From assembly GCA_020631735.1 (NCBI GenBank), contig CM036188.1, positions 12,566,214-12,630,213 of the forward strand: a DNA stretch of 64,000 bases, given 5' to 3'. This document shows positions 11,659 to 22,821 of the stretch, piece after piece (position 1 is the first letter of the stretch; the number at the start of each line of letters is the position of its first letter). The DNA comes from Saccharum officinarum (Eukaryota > Streptophyta > Magnoliopsida > Poales > Poaceae). Position numbers and translations under genes: made by a program. The notes beneath the pieces are model-generated. The model did no database searches and was not told the origin of the DNA. It saw nothing but the letters and a program-made list of their open reading frames with translations.

Positions 11659-12580
11659 CTCAGCTTTGTAAACATGCTTGGCTCCAGAGGCTCCATTCTC
11701 CAAGTCTTTGGGAGCATCTGAAGTTATTGTTTTTAGATTAGAGGCAATGAACACCTGAAACTGAAATTAGATAAGCTACTAAACAAATCTGCAGCAAATC
11801 ACCGGCAGCAGTATTTTTCACATTTGTTACAACGTACCTTTGTCTAGGATTTGTTTAATTGGTTCCACAGTTCCACTTGTCCTGTAACGTTATGCAAAAC
11901 AATCAGAGCAGTCTATAATGATGTAAATGGCCTACATGTAAATTGATTACATGGGAATGCAAGTATCTGAAGGCCTACATGTAAGAGTGAAAGGAAACCA
12001 AGGAAAATGAGATAAATTCAAAGAACAAACCTTTCTCTCTGTACTTCTCATAAAAGACATTTAGCTGATTGTTTCTTCTTTCATTTCACTTGCTTGCTCG
12101 CTGCCATCCTTGACCATTCTGTAGATCTGCTGGATAGGATCTAAAAAACAAAATTGCTATTAGTTACCTCAACTGGAATATCTTCTGCAGGACTGTAAGC
12201 TATTACAGTCAATCTAAAACGTCATTTGAAATACAGCAGCATGCAGCAACTTACATGGAGCATGCTCTTTGCTGTCCTTTTTATGCCACTCAGGCACATA
12301 GTCCAGAGTTTGAAGTTATAGTGTTTCTTTGGAAAATAAAAATTATCAGAATTGTTACTCTCTCTTACAAATGTAAGATACAAAAGGTTAGTGCCCACAT
12401 AACAGTTGCAGTAAAAAGAAAAAAAGGAAGGAAATAAGTAATAATTTGTCCGTACTTACCATTATCCATCATCTAGGTATTGCAGCAAAATGGCTTTGAT
12501 TCAATTACTGGCTACAGTGACTCATAATCCCGGCAAGGCCTGTGTGCTGCTGGACATTGCTCCATCATCCCATCCCTGCA
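11659..12580 (-). pseudogene. Exon-like fragments of an unidentified gene
   Basis: Several short open blocks on the minus strand are bounded by plausible AG and GT splice sites. They lie at about 12580-12475 (MEQCPAAHRPCRDYESL), 12303-12254 (YVPEWHKKDSKEHAP, then GTAAG), 12146-12030 (DPIQQIYRMVKDGSEQASEM, then a frame change to LNVFYEKYREK), 11881-11838 (TSGTVEPIKQILDK, then GTAC) and 11754-11659 (FIASNLKTITSDAPKDLENG, exactly 96 nt, then GTAGG). The run of consecutive exon-sized blocks in one orientation suggests a remnant or captured copy of a spliced host gene. Phases do not all agree and stops are present, so it is not functional. I do not recognise the parent protein. Confidence 0.4.
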
Positions 12581-12964
12581 CATACATCTGCATATATCCA
12601 TATCAGATTTTAAGTGAAAAAATAAAAAGCTTTAAGATAATTTCATCAATCGATGAAATATTACCTTGCAGGCCGTTGGGGGCTGGGCGTGCTCTAGCAC
12701 CGCCGGGGGCTGGCCCCACCCTACCGCGCGCTAGGGGGCTCGCTGCATGCCTCCCACACGCCGCCGGGGTGCCACCAACCCGCGCTGCCGAGGATGGCCA
12801 CGCGCCGCCGCCGTGCCTGCTGTCTGTCGCCGGTCTTCGCTCACCTTCTCATGGATGATGGAAACCCTAGCTCCTGCGCCTTCTGGACTGAGATTTTTTT
12901 CAATCTCGGTCGATAATGGCATGATATGTGATATCCATTTGTTCTCATGCATCGCCTTCTGGAC
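12581..12964. other. GC-rich non-coding patch at the LINE 3' breakpoint
   Basis: A GC-rich stretch (about 12660-12860) gives open frames in both orientations rich in Ala, Pro and Arg, a composition artefact. A 22-bp phrase cgccttctggact-agattttttt occurs at 12878-12899 and again at about 12954-12975, beside the end of the LINE coding similarity. Confidence 0.5.
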
Positions 12965-15815
12965 TCAGATTTTTTTCCTCTTGGCCTTTTTGAATAAGGT
13001 AGGGGCAATACTCATCAGTGTCCTACCATTTGCCCAGGAAGATAACCAAAATTGGGCTGTCTTGCCATCACCTATTTAAACCACCGTCGATGCAGCGAAG
13101 AGTTCTCTATCTGTGGTGTCACACGGGAGATCCAAACCATTCCATGCCCTTTCTTTATGGAACCACTGGAACCACAGCCAACGAAGGCGTAAAGCACGTG
13201 CGAATCGTTCCAGGTCTAAAATCCCTAATCCACCTTTGTTCCTCGAGCGACATGATGTTGGCCAATTTACAAGTGAGTGTCCTCCATAAACCTTGTCTAG
13301 TGTCTCTCCCCTCCAGAGGAAGCTTCTCCTCATTCGATCGATTCTTCTTATCAACCATTTTAGTTCCGGGAAGACCGTCATATGGTAGATAGGCTGAGAA
13401 GAGAGTACTGTTTTGACTAGCGTTTCTCTCCTGGCTGACAATAGGAATCTCCCCTTCAAACCTGGTAGTCTTGCCCCAATCTTATCTAGCAACGGTTGGA
13501 CATCAATCTTTCTCAACTTTTGCACATGTAAGGGGAGTCCTAGATACTTGCCATGGAAGTTGCAAATCTTTCCGGGGAAGTTTTGGAGCAGCTGTGAACT
13601 GTATTGTTGTCTAATTTGATAGGATAGATTTCCGTTTCGGATATATTTATTTTAAGCCCTGAGCATTTTCCAAAGAAGTGTAAGATCCGGTGTAAATTGT
13701 CTATCTCTCGGTTATTGGGGAGGCGAAAATAGCAGCGTCGTCTGCATATAGAGAACAGTGTAGATTTGCAGCTCTTGGCAGTACCAGGTTCAAGATGCCC
13801 CTGCTGGCTGCAACTTCAATGATGCGTTGTAGCGGATCAATGGCCAAGATGAATAGGAGTGGGGAGAGCGGGTCCCCCTGTCTGAGGCCCCATTCATGCT
13901 TAATTTCTTTGGTCGGCTGTCCATTTATAAGGACCTTGGATTTTGCTATCCCCAGGAGAGCCGCTATCCAATCTCACCATTTTGTATTGAAACCCAGGTT
14001 TGCAAGAACCTCTAACAAAAAAACTCCAGCCAATGGAGTCAAACGCCTTGGATATGTCCAACTTTATGAAGAGCGCCGGTTGCTTTTTTTTATGGAGCAG
14101 CAGTATCACCCGTTGTGCATAGAGGAAGTTGTCATGGATACATCGCTTCTTTATGAAGGCATTCTGGGCATTGGAGACCAGATCATTAATATGGGGTGCA
14201 AGTCTGTTCGCGAGAATTTTCGTGATGATCTTTGCCACGCTATTAATTAGACTAATAGGCCTATAATCGCCTAGTGCAGCAGCTTACTGAGTTTTGGGCA
14301 AAAGGACAATGTTTGGCGTGTTGATCATGTGTAACTTTGAGGTCTGATTGTTGAAAAAACTCATAAGCGCTTGAATCAAATCCTCCTTAATTACCGACCA
14401 ACATTTCTTAAAGAAGTATCCTATAAACCCATGCGGCTCCGGCGCTTTTTCTGATGGCATGTCTTTGATTACTGCTTCAATTTCCTGAGGGGTGAAAGGT
14501 GCGTCAAGGTCTTGTAGATCATGGTGTTCGTAGCCGAGTTCATTCCAATTTATTGCCCTGGTCCTAATGTTTGAGGTACCAATCAGATTGGAGAAATGAT
14601 TGTGTGCCAAAACTAATTTACTTTTTTGTGAAATGGCAGTCCTGGACTCTCCAATTAGTGTGGCGATGAACGATTTCTTTTTTCTCCGGTTTGCATGTAA
14701 GTGGAAAAAACGTGTGTTGCTGTCCCCTTTCCGCATCCATGTCAACCTTGAGTGTTGTCTGGCACGAGATTTTTGTACTGCCGCCATCCCGAGAGATTTG
14801 TTTTTCAGGTATTTCTTGAACTCCAATTCGTCAGCTGTAAGGGCCCTTTCCTCCTGTGCCCGTTCCAGATTGGCTAATGTTAGTGTTAAGATCGCCCAGC
14901 TTAACTGCCAGCCACCCATGGATTTGCGTCTCCAGTTTTTGGGAGCCTTGTCGGTGCGTAACATTTTGACGTGGAGCCAGAAATGGTGTCTTGGGTGGTA
15001 ACAGGTCTACTTCGTGCTTCCTTTACTGTGTCCAGGAAGCCCGGCCTATGAATCCAATGGGACTCAAATCTGAAGCCTCTATAAAAGTCAAGATCGATGT
15101 CGCCCTGGAGGAATAGTGCGCTATGGTCTGATCCCAACGACGCCAAAGCATGGAGGTCGGTTCTTGGGAACAGTTCTAGCCAATCCGCAGATACAAAAAG
15201 ATGATCTATTCTTGTCATTGTTGGTGTTTGATGGTCATTACACCAGGTGTATCTTTTCCCCCTTAATTCTATCCTAGCGAGATGTAGATTGTCTACTGTC
15301 GCCTTGAATCTGTTAATCAAAGGCAGATTCAGACGTGCATTGTTCTTTTCTTGTGCGTTCAAAATGAGGTTAAAATCCCCTAGCACCAGCCAGGCAGGAA
15401 GCATCTGTGTTTGTAGATTGGTGAGTTCCTGAAGGAATTGGATTTTGTCCGCATCACTCTGCGGGCCGTAAACTCCAGTTATGGTCCAAGTTTTGTTTTC
15501 TGCCAGCATTGTTACTTTTGCTGAGATTGTATCCTGAGTAAGATGAGGGTGGCTTAAAGTGAAGAAACGTTCGGCAGCCGCAATTAGAATACCCCCGCTC
15601 GCTCCCATGGAGGGCAGGAAGAGCACATTATTTGCCATCTCGATTCCAACTGTATCAACTAGTAGATTTCGTGTCCAGCTGCTGATCTTTGTTTCTTGGA
15701 AGCAGACAATAGTGGCCCCAGTAGCGATAATTTGGTTCCTGACAGAAGCTCTCTTTGCACCGTCATTCAAACCTCTTACATTCCACCAAAGGAGATTACA
15801 GTTCTTGGCTGACAT
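12965..15815 (-). pseudogene. LINE ORF2 (AP endonuclease and reverse transcriptase), broken
   Basis: The protein begins at ATG 15815 (MSAKNCNLLWWNVRGLND). Endonuclease motifs follow in order: CFQETKIS, ITGVYGPQ, LVLGDFNLIL, TRIDHLFVSADW and GSDHSALFL. After a frameshift near 14950, the RT-associated segment contains WMRKGDSNTRFFHLHANRRK and then, past an in-frame stop at about 14286, the RT palm motif LDISKAFDSIGW. The catalytic YADD is encoded at 13748-13737 (LYADDAAIFA), in a frame different from its neighbours. The C-terminal part (KGGLGILDLERFARALRLRW) ends at a stop near 13078, but similarity resumes after it with IGDGKTAQFWLSSWANGR. At least three frameshifts and several stops make it inactive. 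The endonuclease nicks target DNA and the RT primes from the nick. Confidence 0.88.
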
Positions 15816-15839
15816 TAATAACGAGGTTCTACTACATAA

Positions 15840-16110
15840 TCATGCTGGGTGACCGCCGAAAGCAACAGAGCTAGCAGGCAAGTCTCCAAAGTCCAGTTCT
15901 TACAGTCATCCTGGAGGGGGGGATCCGAAGGCAACAATGCCAGCAGGACCCAGAACCACCTCCATGTCCAGGGCAACTCAATGTTCTGCCGAAGGCACAC
16001 AGGCCAGCAGGCACCCGACCAACGCAGAAGGCTCACAGGCCAGCAGGCTCGCATCCAACACCGCCGAAGGCTCCAAGGCCAGCAGGCGAACAGACAATCG
16101 CACACATGTT
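15840..16110. repeat. Degenerate 35-40 bp tandem repeat between LINE ORF1 and ORF2
   Basis: On the plus strand the phrase gccgaaggc-cacaggccagcaggc is repeated about five times between 15850 and 16095, with spacing of roughly 35-40 bp and decreasing similarity towards 15850. It fills most of the interval between the two LINE ORFs. Confidence 0.65.
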
Positions 16111-16216
16111 CAAACAGGTTCCCAATCACTACTTGCCTAAGATACAATGGGCGCCTGGCCCAAATTCCCTTATCTGAGGGAAATAACATTGACTGGAGTC
16201 TCCTGAGATGTGACAC

Positions 16217-17883
16217 CTAGACCGCCCAACCTGGGGTCTCGCCGTCAGTCCTCGGGGCACCGTTCTTCTCCTGGACCTTGGCACCATGCTCGATGAGGAC
16301 TTGGATGGCCTCCATCGTCTTCTTCTCCACCGGCCTTGCGACGTGCTGCATATAGAAATCGGCATCAGCAGTATTATTATTAGCATCCGAGGCAGCATCA
16401 GCAGTATTATTATTGGCATCCGAGGCAGTGCCCGCAAGGTCTCCTAATTTCCTAACCAACAGTTCCTGTGCAATCTCAATTGTTCCCTTTCCAGCGTTTG
16501 CACGCGCCTTTTGCGCCAATCTAGTACTCTGATGTTTGTTCATGCTTTGTGGAGTGTGTGCCTCTTGAACTATGGTCTGTTGTGGTCTGGGAGCTAGCAA
16601 AGGTTGAGGGAGGGGTCTAGTGATAGAGTTAAGGAAGATGTCAATGGGTTCCTGGGATTGCCCTACTGTGTTGTCATTTTCAATTTCATCAGCTACTGAC
16701 TGATGATGTTCAATGGGTTGATTTGGTATGTTGGTCGGCATTGTTAGGGGTGGAGGTGGAGCAGGATTATAGTTCATCCCCTCTGACGTAGGAGGGGGAC
16801 TATCCTTATGATGGGTTGGGTGTTGTGTGCTTGTACTGGGTTCTTGTGTGCCCCTACCGGATTCATACAGTTCACAGTGGAGGGGGGAGCTCACTAGGAG
16901 ATCCTGAAGATGCCCAAACGCCTCCTCCAGTTGCTTGCCCACCTCGATTTCCTTGTCAGTCACCATCTCTGGCTGCATCCTACCTGCCTCGAGTGACACT
17001 AGCTCTGTGGATACAGGGAGGAAAGAGGAGTTAAGCCCACTGTCCATTAACCACTCACTAATTGGGTTGGGAGCAGCACATTGGTTTGACTCACTTGGGA
17101 TGATAGAGTTGATGTCCACAGCAGCGACGTCAGCCTGCGTTCCTCCGGTCACCACATCCATTGCCGCAGTGGTGGCAGTGTTGTGTATGCCTCCTCCCTT
17201 CCCCTTGTTGTTGATCAGGTTTTCAGCCACTGTGCATTGGGGGTTCAGCATGGTACCATCAGTTAGAGCAGTATCAACATGAATACATTGGTTCTGGGAG
17301 AAAGAAGTACCCTTGATGAACATGATGCTGTCGTCAGGGATGGGCTTCCTGGGGGCCTTCAGCTCGGTTGCGATTGGGTCTGAAAAGGAGACCCTCTTGA
17401 CTTTCTTCCCCTTCTTGTTCTCCTTGATCTTCCATACCTTGGTCGTCCCCCCTTCCTGCCTGCCCCTGCGTGGAGGGGATTCTCCTTTGCCGTGCCAACG
17501 GTTGGAGCTGATGCAGTCTTCAGCCCCACCCCTGCAGCGAGGGCTCCTCGCCCAAGCGGAGAGGCTCCGGTGGCAGCGGTTGCCGTGGCGACGTCCTCCC
17601 TCATAGTCATCGTCGTCTCTGCGTGGCCTGATGTCGCGTCCCGGTCCTGCCCCCGCCTGTCGTGGCCGCGTTCTCCCTTCGTGTCTAGCATCCCGTAGTC
17701 CCAGTCAAAAACCCTCCGAGCCTTGCGGTTTTCCGGACCAGCCAGCCTCCCTGGATCCTGCAGAAACGTGAGATCTTCCACTACCTCCAGGTGGTTGTGA
17801 AGCACGTACACTTGGCTGCACTTGACGTCGACTGGGTTGTCGCGGTGGGGGTGGCCCCTATCTAGTTCGGTGACCATGAGCAC
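16217..17883 (-). pseudogene. LINE ORF1 remnant
   Basis: The frame from 17883 to about 17359 has a low-complexity charged region (KGERGHDRRGQDRD; RPRYGRSRRTRRGRKSRG). It then shifts to another frame that stays open from 17323 to 16217 (368 codons), starting at MFIKGTSFSQNQ. The second part is Pro/Gln/Asn-rich and ends near EAIQVLIEHGAKVQEKNG. In grass L1 elements ORF1 is the nucleic-acid-binding chaperone. The RRM-like and zinc-knuckle parts that normally lie upstream are absent here, consistent with 5' truncation. A 45-bp internal duplication (DANNNTADA twice) lies at about 16360-16430. Assignment rests mainly on position upstream of ORF2 and on composition. Confidence 0.6.
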
Positions 17884-17904
17884 AACTTTCGTGGGAATGC
17901 AGTG

Positions 17905-18312
17905 TTCTCCTTAAGCTGTTGCTACTTTTGTCATCTGATGGTCGTTGCTGCCCTGCTTCTGTCCATGATCGTGTATTACATTACTAGTTTCATGCAGTGG
18001 TACATATCAAAATTAGAAGAAAAAATTATCCACAGGTTGCAATAGGAAGCAGATTAGAGCCCATTCCTGAAATGCCGACATATAATTGCTCAGGTTGGAG
18101 CACTCTCTAGAACAATTTTTGAATACCTCTGTAAATTCGTGGTGATAATGAGCTCATATTGGCTGCATGATATGACCATTGCCCAGAGTGAATGCGTGGC
18201 TAAAAAAAGGTACACTGCCTGCAGTTTCCGATGGGAATGAAAAGCAAGTTCCACCGCCACTAGCTCTACACGACCTGATCGTCTATATATACTACTACAT
18301 AGTGCTATCCAG
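17905..18312 (+). repeat. Local dispersed repeat, copy B (internally deleted)
   Basis: It matches copy A from about 7960 onward: gg-tacatatcaaaattaga near 17999, gaacaatttttgaatacctc near 18111, then a jump directly to gtgataatgagctcatatt near 18142. About 180 bp present in copy A are missing at that point. It ends at ctactacatagtg (about 18303). Confidence 0.7.
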
Positions 18313-19002
18313 GCGGGCCGGCTGGGCCGGGCGGCCCATCTGGCCATCTATGGACACGTGGGTCAGGACAGCACTGAAGCAATGAAATAGAGTGGAAACA
18401 TATTTGTATTTTGCATGTTCCTAAAAAAAATAGAAGGCGTTTGGCTGGTTTATATTTCATAAAGAAATTGCACAAAACTCACCATACATCTTGTCTGTCC
18501 ATTATTTTTTCTGAATTAAATACCCCCTGAGTCCATTCAGAAAACTGATAACGGACCTTATGTGGAAGATATGGTTGTTTGGAAGAGTAAATGCATGGCA
18601 ATAATTAAAACAAAATATACTCATAAAAATTTCCATCATTAATGCTGGTTATTAAAAAACAAGTCAGGAAAGGGTTCCATGGTCTCTGGACCATATAAGC
18701 GGCTACTTGCGCTTTCTATTTTTTAGTGCTATATATATGGTGCATTCTATTACACAAATAACTCAATAGAATGCAAGCGCTGTAACTGCCTGGGGTAGTA
18801 TAGGTATAGGCTAGCAGATGAGGGAAGTATGGTGTTCAAAGGAGTTGGGAATAGGAGGCAAATGGGAATGACATATCAGATGAAAGAGGCATTGCAGGGA
18901 GGCATCTGGTGCGGAAGGCTCTATGAATATTGTCCATGCTACGACCATAAAATTCAGAAAATACATATAATAAAAGAAAAAGAGTACGAACAACGACGCT
19001 AC
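18313..19002. other. Non-coding interval before the first LTR
   Basis: A short GC-rich patch (gggccggctgggccgggcgg at about 18319) is followed by AT-rich sequence without recognisable coding content. The stretch 18830-18900 (gtgttcaaaggagttggga) faintly resembles the 3' flank of dispersed-repeat copy A. Confidence 0.45.
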
Positions 19003-21768
19003 TGTAACACCCTAAAATTTTGGGATATTTAAAAATAGGTAAATATGATTTTTATGCAATTTTTTGAGCAATCAAACTTAGAAAAGTAATTATTTTTATT
19101 AACATAAAATCAAATATAAGGGTAGGAACATGTTTGAGCATTCATGCTGTTGCATAATATTTTGTATTGTGTGCTCTATTTGAAAATTCAAAAGAGGATT
19201 CAAAATTTTATTTGAAAATGCTTTGAAATATTGGAAAAGGAAAAAGAAAAGGAGTTTCATTTCCCTTCTCTGTTTTCAGCCCAGCTCAGCCGGCAGTCCA
19301 CCGCTAGCACGCGGCCCGCATGTCTCCCACGCGCGCGGCCCGTCTTCTTTCCCCTCCGCGTCCCGCTTTGGGCCAAGCCTAGCGAGTCCAGCCGCTGGCC
19401 CAGCAAGCTCGCGAGAGCGTCGCGCCTTCCTTTCCCTCTCTCCCGTCGTTGACGCCGCGAGCCCACATGTCAGGGTTTCCTTCTTCCTCCCCATGCCGGC
19501 GTCGGATTCCTTTCCTTGCTTCCACCGACCGAATCCATCTCTGAAATCTTTCTCCTTCCTTACTTAGAGCGCCTCCGGGCTATAAAACCAAGGGTGTCGC
19601 GCACAGCCGCCTCTAACCAATCTTTTCGCAGCATCAGTCAAGCTCCCGAGATGCCACCGCGAGCTAGGAGCCCTATCTCGTCGCCACCGTCCGCTTCTCC
19701 AAGCCGCACGCCTCTCTCGGTTGCTCATCGGGGTTGTTTTTTCTCGTGGTGAGTTCGCCTTGGTATGCTCTACCCGCTGGTGTATTTCTTTCGCGAGGTA
19801 ATGCTCTGTGGCGCGAGATAGCTATCTCCAGCAATGGTGCCGCCGCGGAATGCCGTCGGGCCACTGTTCCGGCCAGAGCACCGCCGCCCATTCTCCCCGA
19901 TTCAATCTGAGCCATCCGTTTTAAATTTAACGGCCGAAATTAGAAGATACCACTTCGCCTGTATATTTTGCTAAAGAGTCCCTGCGGTTTTACGTAATAT
20001 AACCCGCAGTCCAAGGCGCATTCCCGCATCGCGTTTTATTCTTTTGAAAGCGTATTTGGTCTCGGTAATTCAAGAATACGTTTTCTGATATTTACAGTTT
20101 TTCCACTAATCTTGTTTTAGTCATAAAATCTCTGTTTTAACTCCGATTTGACCCGTTCAAATTGTGTTAGGTTCGTATCTGCGAGCTCTACATGTTAGTA
20201 GTACTGTACAGTAGGTTTGTGACATTTTATTTTTGAGTTTGAATTAAAGTAAATATTTTTCTATAGGAAATCTTCATAAATTCATAACTTCGTCGTTTTA
20301 GCTCCGTTTTTCGTGATCTTCGCGTCTGTGTGATCCTAGCGAGTTGTAGATTCGTTTTAAAGATTTTTTATCTTATTTTATTACAGTTGATGTACTGTTC
20401 TAATTATAGTCTTGTTTGTCTATGCATGATTGTTTCTGGATGAATGTTGTTGCTATTGCTGATCGAGTATAGACGGTGAACAATTCGTTGGGATCAGGAG
20501 TTTTTCTACGAGCAAGATCATCAGGACCAGTTTGAGCAAGGCAAGTATAGCATGGGATTATCCTTGTTGTCCTATTCATAATAAACAAATAATATCATTA
20601 TGCATATATTCCCTTGTTAAGGATGACTTAGTGTTGATCTTATACCTTGACACCTATTATATTGCATTGAGTAGTAATTGCTAGTGCATAACATGAACTA
20701 TGATCATGTAATTTGACTAATGGAATGTGCAATAAACATTAAAAGATGACTTTTGATTACTATTTAAAGGGAACTAGAGCATGGGGTTATTTTTGGTGCT
20801 CTAGTTACTCTCCTTAAGGACTTATCTGTAAGCGAACATCCGGGACTTACAGTACAACTGTGAGGGCTATATGGCTCTGGCTTTAGTCAAGTATGAGGAC
20901 CTTTTCTAGCTTGTTAGTGGAAACCTTCATGGTGTAAGAATGACTTGACGAATCGGGCATAGTGTGGCCTCTGTCCTCATGTGTATAGGTTGCGCGTCAT
21001 TGTGCCATTTGAAAGGGGGGCTCTACATCTGTTTGCCGAGTGAATCTAATGACCCTAACTTGTTAGACGAACCTTTGAAAGACTTCATAGTAAACCCTGC
21101 CGACCTTCCTTGGTAGTGGGTCAACAGGCTGATCACTTCAGACGAAAAGGATAAATCATGACTCACAGTGAAAGTGTACAACCTCTGCAGAGTGTAAAAA
21201 TGTTATAACAGCCGTGCTCACGGTCACGAGTGGTCTTGAACCCTTATGGAATAGTTGATCATTAATAATGAATATGTTTTTGCCATTCGTTAATCATTTC
21301 ACATGGTTCATATGTTTATTGTTACGTGGAGACATTTTGATATTATTGATATGCTAAAATTATGCTAATTAAATGCTACATGCTGATAAACCAATGTCAT
21401 GCCTTTGAGCCTCATGAACCCCATGTTACACTTGTTGAGTACGAGATGTACTTACGCTTGTTTATTTTTCTTATTTGGATAAAAATCCTGGATGGGTAAC
21501 AGATGGTGCAAATAGTGACTACTACTCCTACTTCCCTGAAGATTACTAGACTTTCAGTCAACCAGTCAATGTGCCTGTGATTTGGAGCTACCACGAGAGT
21601 TTTATATGTTTTACTTCCGCTACATTTGTGTAAAGACTATGTGTTAATAATCGTGATGTAATAACATTTGTGATGATACTTCCTTTATAATTTGTTAACT
21701 TATGTGTGATTGATCTCTGGGCACACATAAGAGTATGCACTCCATTTGGTCGTTAAATGGATGTGACA
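19003..21768 (+). mobile_element. 5' LTR of a non-autonomous LTR retrotransposon (family 1)
   Basis: The LTR starts TGTAACACCCTAAAATTT and ends GGATGTGACA, so it has TG...CA ends, and is about 2766 bp long. It is followed two bases later by a primer-binding-site-like sequence. Long blocks are shared with 42606-45687 and, in antisense, with 63255-64000. Examples are aaggacttatctgtaa (20817), gctatatggctctg-ctttag (20868) and cagccgtgctcacgg (21210). The GC-rich section around 19270-19500 probably belongs to the transcribed leader. A matching 3' LTR was not found downstream, so the element is truncated or rearranged. Confidence 0.8.
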
Positions 21769-21771
21769 AAT

Positions 21772-21782
21772 TGGTATGAAAG
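21772..21782 (+). other. Primer-binding-site-like sequence
   Basis: TGGTATGAAAG follows the LTR end after a 3-base spacer. It matches the plant initiator-Met tRNA primer site TGGTATCAGAG at 9 of 11 positions. This fixes the orientation of the element as plus. Confidence 0.7.
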
Positions 21783-21958
21783 TTTTTGTTGACTGTAGGA
21801 CGCAAGCCTAGCTAGAAATGGTCGATTTAGTATCTTCTTTTTCACTATTTTTATGCTTATTATCTTGCTCTTGTTATTTGATAAATTTTTATGCTTCTTA
21901 TGTCTCATTCAATTACGAAATTTTGCCTCTATTCTAACTACATATAAAAACTCTATAG

Positions 21959-22821
21959 ATGGTTCGTGGTCGCAGGACTGCCCGCATCACCACTAGAGGA
22001 CACTACCCACCTCGTGCTTTGCTTACACCTGAAGAGCCATAAGAGGAAGCACCCCAGGAGCAGGAGCAGGCCCCTGAAAGCACCAATCCAAGCGCCAGCA
22101 CCTCCCCAGGAAGAACCCGAGCCTGAAGAAGATTCTGAGATCATTGAGATTGAAGATGATGAAGAGGAGGAAGCCAATGGAGAAGAGCAACCCCTGTCTC
22201 CACCACATGATGCAGCTGCTGAGGATGTGCCACCTCCTCCAATGGGATGGACTGTGAAGATCTACCACAAGGCTGGAGGAGATGCTGTCTCTCACCATCG
22301 ACTTATGGGAATGCTCTTTGCCTACTTCGCTGATTAGCACCGAGCTGTGGAGTACGTCTGTTGGGAGTATACCCATCCGCTGGAGGACACTTACTAGAAG
22401 GCAAGAGCGAGTATTTTTTCCTAAGGATGAGGAAAATGGGGCATACCAGCTGGACAAGATGTATGCTCACATGGGTCGTCGAGCTACCATGGAGGCTAGT
22501 ATTGAAGACGCCGCTTTTGAAGCATGTATGGGCCTCTGTTACCTTCGCTTTGATAGCATGAAGCATGATGTTCACCATTACTTTCCTCGTGCACACCCCG
22601 ACCTTGGGTGGGCCTCGATGGATCCAGTGCAGTTGGAACCACTTCCTCGGGTGATGGTGAACCTTGTCTATGATATGATGGAGAGGAAGTTGTAGTTAGA
22701 AGAGATGGTGAAGGCACAGGGGAAGACCATCAAGAGGTGCCAAGCAATGATTGATGAACTTCGAGCAAACCAAGGCATGGCTAAGATTTATGAGACATTA
22801 GAGCATAAGTCACGTCATTAG
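21959..22821 (+). pseudogene. Broken ORF of unknown function in the family 1 LTR element
   Basis: It starts at ATG 21959 (MVRGRRTARITTRGHYPPRA) with a basic N-terminus. A Pro/Glu-rich acidic segment follows (QEEPEPEEDSEIIEIEDDEE, about 22105-22165). A globular-looking part runs GWTVKIYHKAGGD, then ENGAYQLDKMYAHMGRRATM and EPLPRVMVNLVYDMMER, ending at TAG 22821. The blocks lie in two or three frames, with stops at about 22040, 22337, 22396 and 22693. Its position just after the primer site is that of gag. I see no zinc knuckle, protease, RT or integrase, so I do not call it a canonical Gag. It is probably the single protein of a non-autonomous element. Confidence 0.6.

Larger units (their letters stand above)
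12965..17885 (-). mobile_element. L1-type LINE, 5'-truncated and frameshifted
   Basis: Reading on the minus strand, an ORF1 remnant (17883-16217) is followed by a short linker and an ORF2 with AP endonuclease, reverse transcriptase and the start of the region after the RT. These are the defining parts of a plant L1 element, which copies itself by target-primed reverse transcription. The beginning of ORF1 is missing, as expected for incomplete reverse transcription. The 3' side stops at about 12965 within coding similarity, with no poly-A tail seen, so the 3' end is also lost. Frameshifts and stops make this copy inactive. Confidence 0.88.

Noticed and set aside
12731..12952. Open frames in the GC-rich patch (plus 12490-12858, minus 12952-12731)
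   Set aside because: Low-complexity GC-rich sequence open on both strands, without motifs.
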